Source of the DNA: Clostridiales bacterium
Lineage (GTDB): Bacteria > Actinomycetota > Coriobacteriia > Anaerosomatales > SLCP01
Direction: 5' to 3'
Assembly (NCBI GenBank): GCA_018333995.1
Contig: JAGXSG010000003.1
Coordinates: 62,001 to 126,000, forward strand
Length of the DNA stretch: 64,000 bases
Below the pieces are notes generated by a model. The model did no database searches. It was not told the origin of the DNA and saw only the letters and a list, made by a program, of their open reading frames with translations. Every line of letters begins with the position of its first letter. Within the stretch, counting starts at the first letter, position 1. The translations under genes and the position numbers were made by a program. Positions 18,187-27,844 of this stretch are shown in pieces.

Positions 18187-18195
18187 AGTATATCA
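18187..18195 (-). promoter_or_regulatory. extended -10 promoter for leaderless leuA
   Basis: Minus-strand TGA-TATACT, with the hexamer at 18187-18192, leaves only 6 nt before the leuA ATG at 18180. Transcription should start at the ATG, and no Shine-Dalgarno sequence is present. The -35 region is not recognisable. Confidence 0.6.
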
Positions 18196-18284
18196 GTCGC
18201 CCCGCTCGGCGGTCGCCAGCCGCTGGTTGAGCGTTCTTACGTCACATTTATGTGCACATCCACACATTATTCGTACGTAACATG

Positions 18285-18293
18285 TGCTATACT
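18285..18293 (+). promoter_or_regulatory. extended -10 promoter for the DUF4143 ATPase gene
   Basis: TGC-TATACT, about 34 nt before ATG 18327. The surrounding 18235-18300 stretch is clearly richer in A+T than the rest of the window and holds short palindromes (ATGTGCACAT, CGTACG), possible operator sites. Confidence 0.55.
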
Positions 18294-18326
18294 GCACTCA
18301 AAACGACTCAGAGGGGTTGGTAGCGT

Positions 18327-19655
18327 ATGGAGCGCTTCCTCACGGCAACACTTCTTGATTGGAAGAACAGTCCGCGCCGCAAGCCTTTAATTTTGCGAGG
18401 CCAACGTCAGGTGGGCAAGACCTGGCTGCTGAAGCACTTCGGCCGGGATCACTACGCGCATGTGGCGTACTTCAACTTCGAGGAAGACCCCGCCCTCGGC
18501 GCCATCTTCGAGACCACCAAGAACGTTGATCGCGTCCTCGAGCATCTCTCCCTAGTCGCTGGTTCGCCGATCAGGCCAGACAGTACCCTGTTGATCCTTG
18601 ACGAGATCCAGGAGAGCAACGCCGCCCTCAACTCGCTCAAATACTTCCAGGAGAACGCACCCGAGTATCACATCGTGTGCGCCGGCTCGCACCTGGGAAT
18701 CGCCCTGTCGAGGCCAGCGTCGTTCCCCGTTGGTAAGGTCGACTTCCTCACACTCCACCCGATGACATTCTCAGAGTTCCTGCTGGCAAGTGGCAACGAA
18801 CGACTATACGAACACCTCCGGGAAATCAGCCGATTCGACGCTCTGCCCGACATCATCACCCAACCACTGACAGAAGAGCTCGCGCGCTATCTCGTCGTCG
18901 GGGGCATGCCGGAGGCGGTCCACATGTGGACCGCAGAGCGCGACATGGGCGAGGTCATCAAGGTCCAGCAGGCGATACTCGACGCGTACCAACTGGACTT
19001 CGCCAAACATGCGCCGCCAAAGGACATCGCTCGCATCAGCCACCTGTGGAACTCACTGCCTGCTCAGCTCGCACGCGAGAACCGCAAGTTCCTCTACCGG
19101 GTAGCGCGTGAAGGCGGGAGGGCACGCGGCTACGAGGACGCGCTCAACTGGCTCACCGAGACCGGGATTGTCACAAGGGTCGTTCACTGCCCCACGCCGC
19201 GACTGCCCCTCTCGGCCTACGATGACCTCTCTGCGTTCAAGCTCTACGCCGCAGACACGGGCCTCCTCGCTCGGCAGTCCCGTCTAGAACCGTCAGCCCT
19301 CGCAGACCCTCTCACTCCTTTCACCGAGTTCAAAGGAGCGCTCACTGAGAACTACGTCTTACAATCGCTCACCGCGTGCTTCGACGTCGCTCCACGATAC
19401 TGGACGTCTGCCGGACAAGCCGAGGTCGAGTTTCTGCTTCAGTACGGCAACGACATCCATCCGGTGGAGGTGAAGTCTGGGATCAACGTCAAAGCCAAAG
19501 GCTTGAGCGTCTACCGGAACACGTATAACCCGCGGATCGCCGTCAGACTATCGCTTCGCAACCTCCAGCTGAGAGACGGACTGCTCAACGTGCCGCTGTT
19601 CATGGCCGACCAACTTGGACATCTGCTTGAGCTGGCACAGAACGCGACCGAGTAG
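18327..19655 (+). CDS. AAA-family ATPase with DUF4143 C-terminal domain
   Basis: 442 residues. Walker A RGQRQVGKTWLL (about residues 24-35), Walker B LLILDEIQ and sensor-like VCAGSHLG belong to the AAA_14 domain. The C-terminal DUF4143 region carries FTEFKGALTENYVLQSL and EVEFLLQYG...HPVEVKSG, a restriction-endonuclease-like core (E...E-V-K). These proteins are widespread, often transferred horizontally, and of unknown role (defence or DNA handling is suspected for the family). GAGGGG lies about 11 nt before the ATG. It has its own promoter and sits alone between leuA and serA, consistent with insertion as a cargo gene. Confidence 0.9.
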   Translation: MERFLTATLLDWKNSPRRKPLILRGQRQVGKTWLLKHFGRDHYAHVAYFNFEEDPALGAIFETTKNVDRVLEHLSLVAGSPIRPDSTLLILDEIQESNAALNSLKYFQENAPEYHIVCAGSHLGIALSRPASFPVGKVDFLTLHPMTFSEFLLASGNERLYEHLREISRFDALPDIITQPLTEELARYLVVGGMPEAVHMWTAERDMGEVIKVQQAILDAYQLDFAKHAPPKDIARISHLWNSLPAQLARENRKFLYRVAREGGRARGYEDALNWLTETGIVTRVVHCPTPRLPLSAYDDLSAFKLYAADTGLLARQSRLEPSALADPLTPFTEFKGALTENYVLQSLTACFDVAPRYWTSAGQAEVEFLLQYGNDIHPVEVKSGINVKAKGLSVYRNTYNPRIAVRLSLRNLQLRDGLLNVPLFMADQLGHLLELAQNATE

Positions 19656-19666
19656 GCCGCGCGCGG

Positions 19667-21247
19667 CTACAGCTCCACGCTCCATGCGTCTTCCATCCCG
19701 GCCACGTCCACGATGCGCTTGAGCAACTCGCCGCTAATGGGCGAGTCCACCGTGATGCACATGAGCGCGGTCCCTCCCACGCCCTTGCGTGCGACCTCCA
19801 TCGAGCCGATGTTGATGTTCTCCTCGCCCAGGATGGTGCCCACCTTGCCGATCATGCCGGGGCGATCGGGGTAGACAAAAAACGCCATGTTGCGCGCGAC
19901 CTCAAGGTCTGTGTCGTAATCGAGAAGCGTCACGATGTGCGGCTCGTTGCGTTTTCCTACAAGCGCCGCGCCGATCTCGACCGGACCGGTCGGGGTCACC
20001 GTGCGAACCACGAGCATCGAGACGAAGTCGTGCGTCTCGGCGCGCTTGGTCTCCGTGACGGACAGCCCGCGTTGCTCGGCGTAGTAATCGGCGTTGACAA
20101 AGTTCACGCTCTCCGCGCCCACCACGGAAAGCAAACCCTTGAGCACCGCGGTCTTCAGGATGCGTGTATCGGTCTCGGCGAGCCCACCCACCGTGAGGAT
20201 GTCGATGGACTCCACCCCGCCGCGCGCCATCTGCGCCACCATCTTGCCGAGGTCTTCCGCGACGTCGATGTAGGGCCCCACCTTCTCGAGCACTTCGTGC
20301 GCGACGGGCGCGATGTTGACCGCAGTGGGCACCATCTTGCCCTCAAGCCCGGCGGCGACGTACTCGGCGATCTGTTCGCCGGCGCGGTCTTGCGCCTCGG
20401 CCGTCGACGCGCCGAGGTGCGGCGTCAGGATCACGTTCTCAAACGCGGAAAGCGGCGAATCCGTACACGGTTCGACTTCGAAGACGTCGATCGCCGCACT
20501 CGCGACCTTGCCGGCGCGAAGCGCATCTGCGAGCGCCTCGACTTGGTAGATGCCGCCGCGCGCCGTGTTCACGAGACGCACGCCGTCCTTCATCTTGGCG
20601 AACTGCTCCGGCCCAAACATCCCGATCGTCTCTTTGGTCTTAGGCAGGTGCACGGTGATGAAGTCGGCGAGCGGGAGCAACGCCTCGTAGTCGGCGTAAA
20701 GCTCAACACCCATCGATGCGGCGCGGTCCTCCGTCACGTACGGGTCGTAGCCGATGAGCTTCATGCCCAACCCGCGGGCTCGCTCGGCCACGAGCGAACC
20801 GATCCGTCCGAGCCCAAAGATCGCAAGCGTCTTCTCGTAGACCTCCGCTCCAGTGAACTTGGAGCGCTCCCACTTGCACGCTCGCATGCTCGCGGCCGCC
20901 TGCGGGATGTTGCGCGCCTGGGCGAGCATGAGCGCGATCGTGTGCTCGGCGGCAGACACTATGTTTGAGGTCGGCGCGTTGCACACAATGATGCCGCGCT
21001 CTGTGGCGGCCTGAACGTCGACGTTGTCGACCCCCACCCCCGCGCGGCCGATCATCTTGAGCTTGACGCCCGCCTCGATGACCTCGCGCGTCGCGCGCGT
21101 GGCTGAGCGCACGATGAGCGCATCGTACGCGGGGATCGCCTCGATCAGCTCCTCAGGCGACAGGTCGACCTTCACGTCGACGTCGAACCGCTGCCGCAGT
21201 AACTCGACACCGGAGTCAGCGATCCTCTCGGCAACAAGTACCCTCAT
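19667..21247 (-). CDS. serA: D-3-phosphoglycerate dehydrogenase
   Basis: 526 residues, the long form. It oxidises 3-phosphoglycerate with NAD+ in serine synthesis. Landmarks: NAD-binding FGLGRIGSLVAERARG, catalytic DGVRLVNTARGG, TPHLGASTAEAQ, an intervening ASB domain (about residues 320-440) and a C-terminal ACT domain (NMAFFVYPDRPGMIGKVGTILGEENINIGSMEVAR), where serine usually inhibits. Its ATG overlaps the stop of the aminotransferase gene (ATGA). Last gene of the ilv operon; it converges with the ATPase gene, and a GC-palindrome (GCCGCGCGCGGC) spans the two stop codons. Confidence 0.96.
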   Translation of the reverse strand: MRVLVAERIADSGVELLRQRFDVDVKVDLSPEELIEAIPAYDALIVRSATRATREVIEAGVKLKMIGRAGVGVDNVDVQAATERGIIVCNAPTSNIVSAAEHTIALMLAQARNIPQAAASMRACKWERSKFTGAEVYEKTLAIFGLGRIGSLVAERARGLGMKLIGYDPYVTEDRAASMGVELYADYEALLPLADFITVHLPKTKETIGMFGPEQFAKMKDGVRLVNTARGGIYQVEALADALRAGKVASAAIDVFEVEPCTDSPLSAFENVILTPHLGASTAEAQDRAGEQIAEYVAAGLEGKMVPTAVNIAPVAHEVLEKVGPYIDVAEDLGKMVAQMARGGVESIDILTVGGLAETDTRILKTAVLKGLLSVVGAESVNFVNADYYAEQRGLSVTETKRAETHDFVSMLVVRTVTPTGPVEIGAALVGKRNEPHIVTLLDYDTDLEVARNMAFFVYPDRPGMIGKVGTILGEENINIGSMEVARKGVGGTALMCITVDSPISGELLKRIVDVAGMEDAWSVEL

Positions 21248-22407
21248 TGGTCTCCAGCTCCCAACTCTCCCATGAAGACGGCCTCGGCCGCCTTGATACC
21301 GGCTCCACGCTCGAACTCGTACCCGAGACGGGCAAGCGTCATCTCAAGCGCCGAGAGTGTCACGATGATGTCGAACTCTCCAAAATAGCCGAGGTGGCCG
21401 ATGCGGAAGATCCGGCCGGTGTAGTCGTCCTGGCCTCCGGCGATCGTCACACCGTAGGCGTCTTTCATCGTCTTGACGAGCGCCTTTCCGTCCACACCTT
21501 CCGGCACCCACACCGGCGTGACCGCGCCGCCTCGGCCTTCGGGCGGCGCGAAGAGCGCTAGGCCGAGCGCCTCGCAGCCGCGGCGCGTAGCCTCGGCGAG
21601 GCGGAAGTGGCGCGCGATGGTGTTCTCGAGCCCCTCCTCGCGAATGAGGCCAAGAGCCACGTTCAGGCCTAACACGAGCGAGACGGCCGGAGTAAACGGG
21701 GTGGTGTCCTTGGCGATGTTTTTCTTGTAGCGCATCCAGTCGAAGTAATACTTGGGAAGCGTCGAGCGCTCGTAGGCTCGCCACGCTTTCGCCGAGACGG
21801 TGCACGCCGCGAGTCCCGGCGGCACCATGAGGCCCTTCTGCGAGCCGGTCATGACCACATCAAGGCCCCACTCGTCGGTCTTGCACTCCACCGCGCCGAT
21901 GCCGGTGATCGAGTCTACGATGAGCACGCACTCGTCAAAACCGCGCACGATCTCGCCGATAGCCTTGACGTCGTTGAGGACGCCGCTACTCGTCTCCGAT
22001 TGCGTGACAATGACGCCGCGCGCATGCGGGTTCGCTTCGAGCGCCGCCGCGACGTCAGCGGGGTTGACGACCTCGGTCCACTCGTACGTCAGGTCGATGA
22101 TCTCAAGCCCGTAGACCTCGGCTATCTGCTTCTGCCTGTCGCCAAACTTGCCGTTGCGCGTGACGATTACGGTGTCACCGGCACAGAAGCAGTTCGCGAT
22201 GGCCGCCTCCATGACGCCCGTGCCCGAGCTCGCGAAGAGGAGCGCGTCGCCTTCCGTCTGGAAGACGTACTTGAGACCCCTGATCGCTTGCGCGAAAGCC
22301 GCCGAGAACTCCGGCGTGCGGTGGTGGATGATCGGCGCGGCCTGCGTGAGCAGGACCTCGGCCGGAACCGGTGTGGGACCCGGCGTCATGAGGTAGTTCT
22401 TCTTCAT
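21244..22407 (-). CDS. class V aminotransferase (serine/phosphoserine or alanine-glyoxylate type)
   Basis: 387 residues, PLP enzyme of the small-subunit class V family. MTPGPTPVPAEVL at the N terminus, FASSGTGVMEAAI (cofactor phosphate region), VDSITGIGAVE (Asp to PLP nitrogen) and TGSQKGLMVPPGL (Schiff-base Lys) are all present. Relatives act as alanine/serine-glyoxylate transaminases, and in several thermophiles and anaerobes this family supplies the amino-transfer step of serine synthesis in place of canonical SerC. Coupling to serA by a 4-base overlap supports that role here. It follows ilvC by 34 nt. Confidence 0.9.
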   Translation of the reverse strand: MKKNYLMTPGPTPVPAEVLLTQAAPIIHHRTPEFSAAFAQAIRGLKYVFQTEGDALLFASSGTGVMEAAIANCFCAGDTVIVTRNGKFGDRQKQIAEVYGLEIIDLTYEWTEVVNPADVAAALEANPHARGVIVTQSETSSGVLNDVKAIGEIVRGFDECVLIVDSITGIGAVECKTDEWGLDVVMTGSQKGLMVPPGLAACTVSAKAWRAYERSTLPKYYFDWMRYKKNIAKDTTPFTPAVSLVLGLNVALGLIREEGLENTIARHFRLAEATRRGCEALGLALFAPPEGRGGAVTPVWVPEGVDGKALVKTMKDAYGVTIAGGQDDYTGRIFRIGHLGYFGEFDIIVTLSALEMTLARLGYEFERGAGIKAAEAVFMGELGAGDQ

Positions 22408-22441
22408 CGCGCGTCCTCCTTTCGCGTGTACCGGGCGTGGC

Positions 22442-23955
<1,514 letters not shown>

Positions 23956-25713
23956 CTACTCCCACACCTCCTGGAGCAACTCGTCGTCGAGCATCTCAGA
24001 GACCGGGCATCCCGGCACCCCGCCGAGCATCTCGTCGATACTTCCGCCCGGCGCCACCATCGGAAAGACGCACTCCTCGCCTATGATGCGGCAGTCCACG
24101 ACCGCCGGTCCGTCGTAGGCGAACGCCGCGAGCAGCGCCTGGTCGATCTCATCGGGATGCTCGACCCGCACACCGAGACACCCGTACGCCTCGGCCAGCT
24201 TCACGAAGTCCGGGCAGTCCCGCGGGAGGACCGAGTGGCTGTAACGCTTGCCGTAGAACAGCTCCTGCCACTGCCTCACCATGCCGAGGAACCCGTTGTT
24301 GAGGATGACGACCTTGACCGGCAGCTCATGCACCTTCGCCGTGGCGAGTTCTTGGGAGACCATCTGAAACGAGCCGTCGCCCGCGATGTCGATGACGAGC
24401 GCGCCGGGCTGTCCCGCCTGCGCGCCGATCGCGGCCGGGAAACCAAAGCCCATCGTCCCGAGCCCGCCTGAGGAAACCCACGTCCGCGGCTTGAGGGCGC
24501 GATGAAACTGCATCGCCCACATCTGGTTCTGCCCGACTTCGGTGCACACGATCGTCTCGCGGCCGGCGGTGAGCGCGTCGATACGCTCGATGACGTATTG
24601 CGGCATGAGGGTCTCGGCGTCGGGAGCCTCGTAGTGGAGCGGGAACCGGTTGCGCCAGTCGTCGATCGCGCGCATCCACGCATCCGTGCGCGGCTCGGCG
24701 CCGGTCTTACGGAGCTCGGCGGTGATCGCGGCGGCGATGTGCTTCGCGTCGCCAACGATGGGCACGTCCACGGGCCTGTTCTTGCCGATCTCAGCGGGAT
24801 CGATATCGATGTGGATGACCTTGGCCTTGCTCGCGAAGGTCGCGAGCTTGCCGGTGACGCGGTCATCGAAGCGCACGCCCACGCCGATGAGCAGGTCGGT
24901 CTCGGTGATCGAGTAGTTGGTGTACTTCGCGCCGTGCATGCCCGGCATGCCGATGAAGAGGTGGTGATCCTCGGGAAACGCCCCCTTACCCATGAGCGTG
25001 CACGTCACGGGCAGCTGCATGAGCTCGGCGATCTCTTTGATCTCGGGTGCCGCTCCGCCCGCGATCACGCCTCCACCCACGTAGAGTAGCGGCTTGCGCG
25101 CACGCGCGATGAGAGACGCCGCCTGCTTGATCTGCTTGGCGTGACCGCGGTAGGTGGGCTTGTAGCCCGGGAGGTTTACCGGCGCGTCGTAGTCGAAGGC
25201 GACCTCGCCTTTCGAGACGTCGACCGGCACGTCGATGAGCACCGGGCCCGGACGGCCGGTGGTCGCGATGTGGAACGCCTCTTTTATGATGCGCGGAAAG
25301 TCCGCGGCGTCTTTGACCAGGTAGTTGTGCTTGGTGATGGGCATTGTGATACCGGTGATGTCGGACTCCTGGAACGCGTCGGTGCCGATGACACTCGTTG
25401 CGACCTGCCCGGTAAAGACTACGAGCGGTATCGAGTCCATGTAGGCGTTCGCTATCCCGGTAACGGTGTTTGTCGCGCCCGGTCCGCTCGTCACGATGAC
25501 GACGCCAGGTCGGCCGGTGGCGCGGGCGTATCCGTCGGCGGCGTGGACGGCGCCCTGTTCATGCCTGACGAGCACGTGCCGGATGCTCTCGGCATCGTAG
25601 ATTGCGTCGTAGATGGGCAGCACCACGCCGCCCGGGTACCCAAAGATGACATCGACGCCCTCCGCCTCGAGACTGCGGATGAGCGCTTGGGCGCCGGTGA
25701 TCCGTTCGCTCAC
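23956..25713 (-). CDS. ilvB: acetolactate synthase catalytic subunit
   Basis: 585 residues, ThDP- and FAD-dependent. It condenses two pyruvates, or pyruvate with 2-oxobutyrate. N-terminal GAQALIRSLEAEGVDVIFGYPGG with the catalytic Glu in RHEQGAVHAADGYARATG, FAD region, and the ThDP motif DIAGDGSFQMVSQELATAKV...NNGFLGMVRQWQELFY. The GTG start overlaps the ilvD stop (GTGA). Second gene of the operon. Confidence 0.97.
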   Translation of the reverse strand: MSERITGAQALIRSLEAEGVDVIFGYPGGVVLPIYDAIYDAESIRHVLVRHEQGAVHAADGYARATGRPGVVIVTSGPGATNTVTGIANAYMDSIPLVVFTGQVATSVIGTDAFQESDITGITMPITKHNYLVKDAADFPRIIKEAFHIATTGRPGPVLIDVPVDVSKGEVAFDYDAPVNLPGYKPTYRGHAKQIKQAASLIARARKPLLYVGGGVIAGGAAPEIKEIAELMQLPVTCTLMGKGAFPEDHHLFIGMPGMHGAKYTNYSITETDLLIGVGVRFDDRVTGKLATFASKAKVIHIDIDPAEIGKNRPVDVPIVGDAKHIAAAITAELRKTGAEPRTDAWMRAIDDWRNRFPLHYEAPDAETLMPQYVIERIDALTAGRETIVCTEVGQNQMWAMQFHRALKPRTWVSSGGLGTMGFGFPAAIGAQAGQPGALVIDIAGDGSFQMVSQELATAKVHELPVKVVILNNGFLGMVRQWQELFYGKRYSHSVLPRDCPDFVKLAEAYGCLGVRVEHPDEIDQALLAAFAYDGPAVVDCRIIGEECVFPMVAPGGSIDEMLGGVPGCPVSEMLDDELLQEVWE

Positions 25714-27374
25714 GACACCACCGCCCCTTCATCTGCACCTGAGACCGACTTCAGGTAGCGAGCGAGGTAGCCGCTCGTGACGCGGGACTCAGGCGGCGTC
25801 CAGTGGCGACGCCTTTCCGCGAGACGCTCCTCGGTCACCGCGAGCGTGAGTGTGCCAGCATCGATGTCGATGGTGATCTCGTCGCCCTCCTCCACAAACG
25901 CGATGGGACCGCCGTTGATGGCCTCTGGCGAGACGTGCCCTATTGCGGGACCGCTGGTGGCGCCCGAAAAACGTCCATCAGTGATGAGCGCAACGCTCGA
26001 CGCCAGTCCCATGCCGGTGATCGCGGCGGTTGGCGCAAGCATCTCGCTCATCCCGGGACCGCCCTTGGGACCCTCGTAGCGGATGATCACCACGTCTCCG
26101 GGGCGGATCTCGCCGCCGTACATCGCGGCCACCGCCGCACCTTCCGAGTCGAAGACTCGCGCAGGTCCGGTGTGCTTGCGCATCTCGGCAGGTACGGCCG
26201 ACTGCTTGATCACGCAGCCACGAGGCGCGAGGTTTCCCTTGAGCACGCGCAGGCCGCCCTCGGGATAGTACGCGCGCTCTACCGGGCGCACGACGTCGGT
26301 ATCGCGATTCTCGGACGCGTCGATGATCTCGCCCATCGTGAGCCCCGAGACGGTCATCACGTCGCGCGCGAGCAGCCCTGCCTTGTCGAGCTCGACAAGG
26401 ATCGCGCCCACCCCGCCGGCCGCGTACAGATCCTGGATGTGGTAGTGGCTCGCCGGCGACAGGCGGCAGATGTTGGGCGTGCTCGCCGAGACCTCGGACC
26501 AGTCGTCGAACGTGATCGGATGGCCGAGTTCGTGCGCGATCGCGGTCAGGTGCAGCACCGTGTTGCTCGAGCCGCCAAATGCCATGTCGACGACCATCGC
26601 GTTACGGATCGCCTCCGGGGTCATGATCCGCCGGGCGGTGATACCTTCAGCCAGCAGTTCCATCACCTTCATGCCGGCACGCTTGGCAAGCCGGATCCGT
26701 TCCGAGTAGACGGCGGGGACGGTGCCGTTGCCGGGAAGCCCCATGCCGATCGCCTCGGTCAGACAGTTCATCGAGTTCGCGGTGTAGAGGCCCGCGCACG
26801 AACCGCACGTGGGGCACGCGACATCCTCGATCTCCCGCAAGGTCTCCTCGGACATCTCACCGGTCTTGACCTTGCCCACCGACGTGAACACCGTCTCCAA
26901 GTTGACGGGCGCGCCGCGGTAAGAGCCGGCGAGCATCGGCCCGCCTGAGACGACAACGGTGGGAATGTCGAGTCGCGCCGCGGCGATCAACATGCCGGGG
27001 GTGATCTTGTCGCAGTTGGGGATGAGCACCATCGCGTCGAACGCGTGCGCCTGCACCACGAGCTCAACGCTGTCGGCGATGACGGTGCGACTGGGAAGCG
27101 AGTACCGCATCCCTGCGTGGTTCATCGCAAGCCCGTCGCATATACCGATGGTGGAGAATTCGAGTGGGGTGCCGCCTGCCATGTACACGCCGGCTTTGAC
27201 CGCCTCGGCGATCTTGTCGAGCATGACGTGACCGGGAATGATGTCGTTCGCCGAGTTGACCACGGCTACTAACGGACGCGCGATCTCCTCATCGGTAAGC
27301 CCGTTAGCCTTGAGCAGACTGCGATGCGGCGCCCTGGCCAGGCCGCCCTTCATGACAGCGCTTCTCAGCTCCAT
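25710..27374 (-). CDS. ilvD: dihydroxy-acid dehydratase
   Basis: 554 residues from ATG 27374. It dehydrates dihydroxyisovalerate and dihydroxymethylvalerate with an Fe-S cluster. Cluster Cys are visible in PNCDKITPGML and ACPTCGSCAGLYTANSMNCLTEA, with the C-terminal TDGRFSGATSGPAIGHVSPEA. The frame stays open about 345 nt further upstream, but that part overlaps the T-box-like leader and is not protein-like. The SD AAGGTGG (27378-27384) is perfectly complementary to CCACCTT at 27432-27438, implying translational control. First gene of ilvD-B-N-C-aminotransferase-serA. Confidence 0.97.
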   Translation of the reverse strand: MELRSAVMKGGLARAPHRSLLKANGLTDEEIARPLVAVVNSANDIIPGHVMLDKIAEAVKAGVYMAGGTPLEFSTIGICDGLAMNHAGMRYSLPSRTVIADSVELVVQAHAFDAMVLIPNCDKITPGMLIAAARLDIPTVVVSGGPMLAGSYRGAPVNLETVFTSVGKVKTGEMSEETLREIEDVACPTCGSCAGLYTANSMNCLTEAIGMGLPGNGTVPAVYSERIRLAKRAGMKVMELLAEGITARRIMTPEAIRNAMVVDMAFGGSSNTVLHLTAIAHELGHPITFDDWSEVSASTPNICRLSPASHYHIQDLYAAGGVGAILVELDKAGLLARDVMTVSGLTMGEIIDASENRDTDVVRPVERAYYPEGGLRVLKGNLAPRGCVIKQSAVPAEMRKHTGPARVFDSEGAAVAAMYGGEIRPGDVVIIRYEGPKGGPGMSEMLAPTAAITGMGLASSVALITDGRFSGATSGPAIGHVSPEAINGGPIAFVEEGDEITIDIDAGTLTLAVTEERLAERRRHWTPPESRVTSGYLARYLKSVSGADEGAVVS

Positions 27375-27740
27375 CGTCCACCTTCCCTTGTCGCGGTAAG
27401 AGGTCGCGGGCGTCCGGGCGGCCGCACGAGTAAGGTGGGTTCGCCACACGAAAAGAAGTGACGCGGCCGACAGTCCTCCGCAACGCGAAAGACCGCGGTC
27501 GCGACCTCGTGCTCTCGCGTCCACTCGTGCGGCAGGTAACGGATGCCACCGATCCAGCGTACTTGCCGTCTGCCCCGTCGGAGGTCGTCCGCGCGCGGGC
27601 TGGCAGCGTTCTTCTGAATGGCTCAGGGGACGGTCTTGAGACGTCCTGCGCCGGGATTCCACAGGTACCCGGCTCTCTGGTAGCGAGGATTGGCCTCTAC
27701 CGCTCCCCCTCAGCGCCACTCACCGTATCCGGTTGTGTAG
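27375..27740 (-). ncRNA. isoleucine T-box-like leader (translational, short Stem I)
   Basis: Leader of about 366 nt before ilvD. Elements in order: hairpin GGTAG-AGG-ccaat-CCT-cg-CTACC (27679-27701), presenting the Ile codon ATC (27688-27690); the T-box landmark AGAGAG; a perfect Stem III-like hairpin GCCGGG...CCCGGC (27650-27673); the motif GTAcgctggaTCGG...CCGTTAC (27536-27562), typical of the segment before the antiterminator; and GAGGTCGCGACCGCGGTC (27491-27508) at the place of the T-box consensus AGGGTGGNACCGCGG. Downstream CCACCTT (27432-27438) can pair with the SD AAGGTGG (27378-27384), so control would be by SD sequestration as in actinobacterial ileS T-boxes. The canonical UGGN that pairs with the tRNA end is not visible. 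Structure assigned by eye. Confidence 0.65.
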
Positions 27741-27746
27741 GTCGGG

Positions 27747-27775
27747 AGTATAGCCGAGGAGCCGAGCGACGCCAA
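27747..27775 (-). promoter_or_regulatory. promoter of the ilv-serA operon
   Basis: TTGGCG (-35, 27770-27775), a 17-nt spacer and TATACT (-10, 27747-27752). Predicted transcription start is near 27740, which gives a leader of T-box length. Confidence 0.7.
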
Positions 27776-27794
27776 TGGGTCGTGCTGGCGGTCA

Positions 27795-27821
27795 CGGTTA
27801 CGGTTATCGGCTCCGGTTATC
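27795..27821. repeat. CGGTTA(TC) direct repeats upstream of the ilv promoter
   Basis: CGGTTA, CGGTTATC, five bases, CGGTTATC on the plus strand, starting 20 bp upstream of the -35 box. Possible activator or repressor sites; nothing else is seen between them and the stop codon of the upstream gene. Confidence 0.45.
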
Positions 27822-27844
27822 AGCGCGACTCGGCAGCTCGCGCC

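Noticed and set aside
19653-19669. GC palindrome across the stops of the ATPase and serA genes as a bidirectional terminator
   Set aside because: No T-run on either side and the stem overlaps both coding ends; recorded only within the serA entry.
25803-26948. 381-residue open frame on the plus strand
   Set aside because: Antisense to ilvD. His/Arg-rich mirror of a well-conserved protein.
27304-27719. N-terminal extension of IlvD up to 27719
   Set aside because: The extra residues are unlike dehydratases and overlap the T-box-like leader. ATG 27374 has an SD and the family N terminus.
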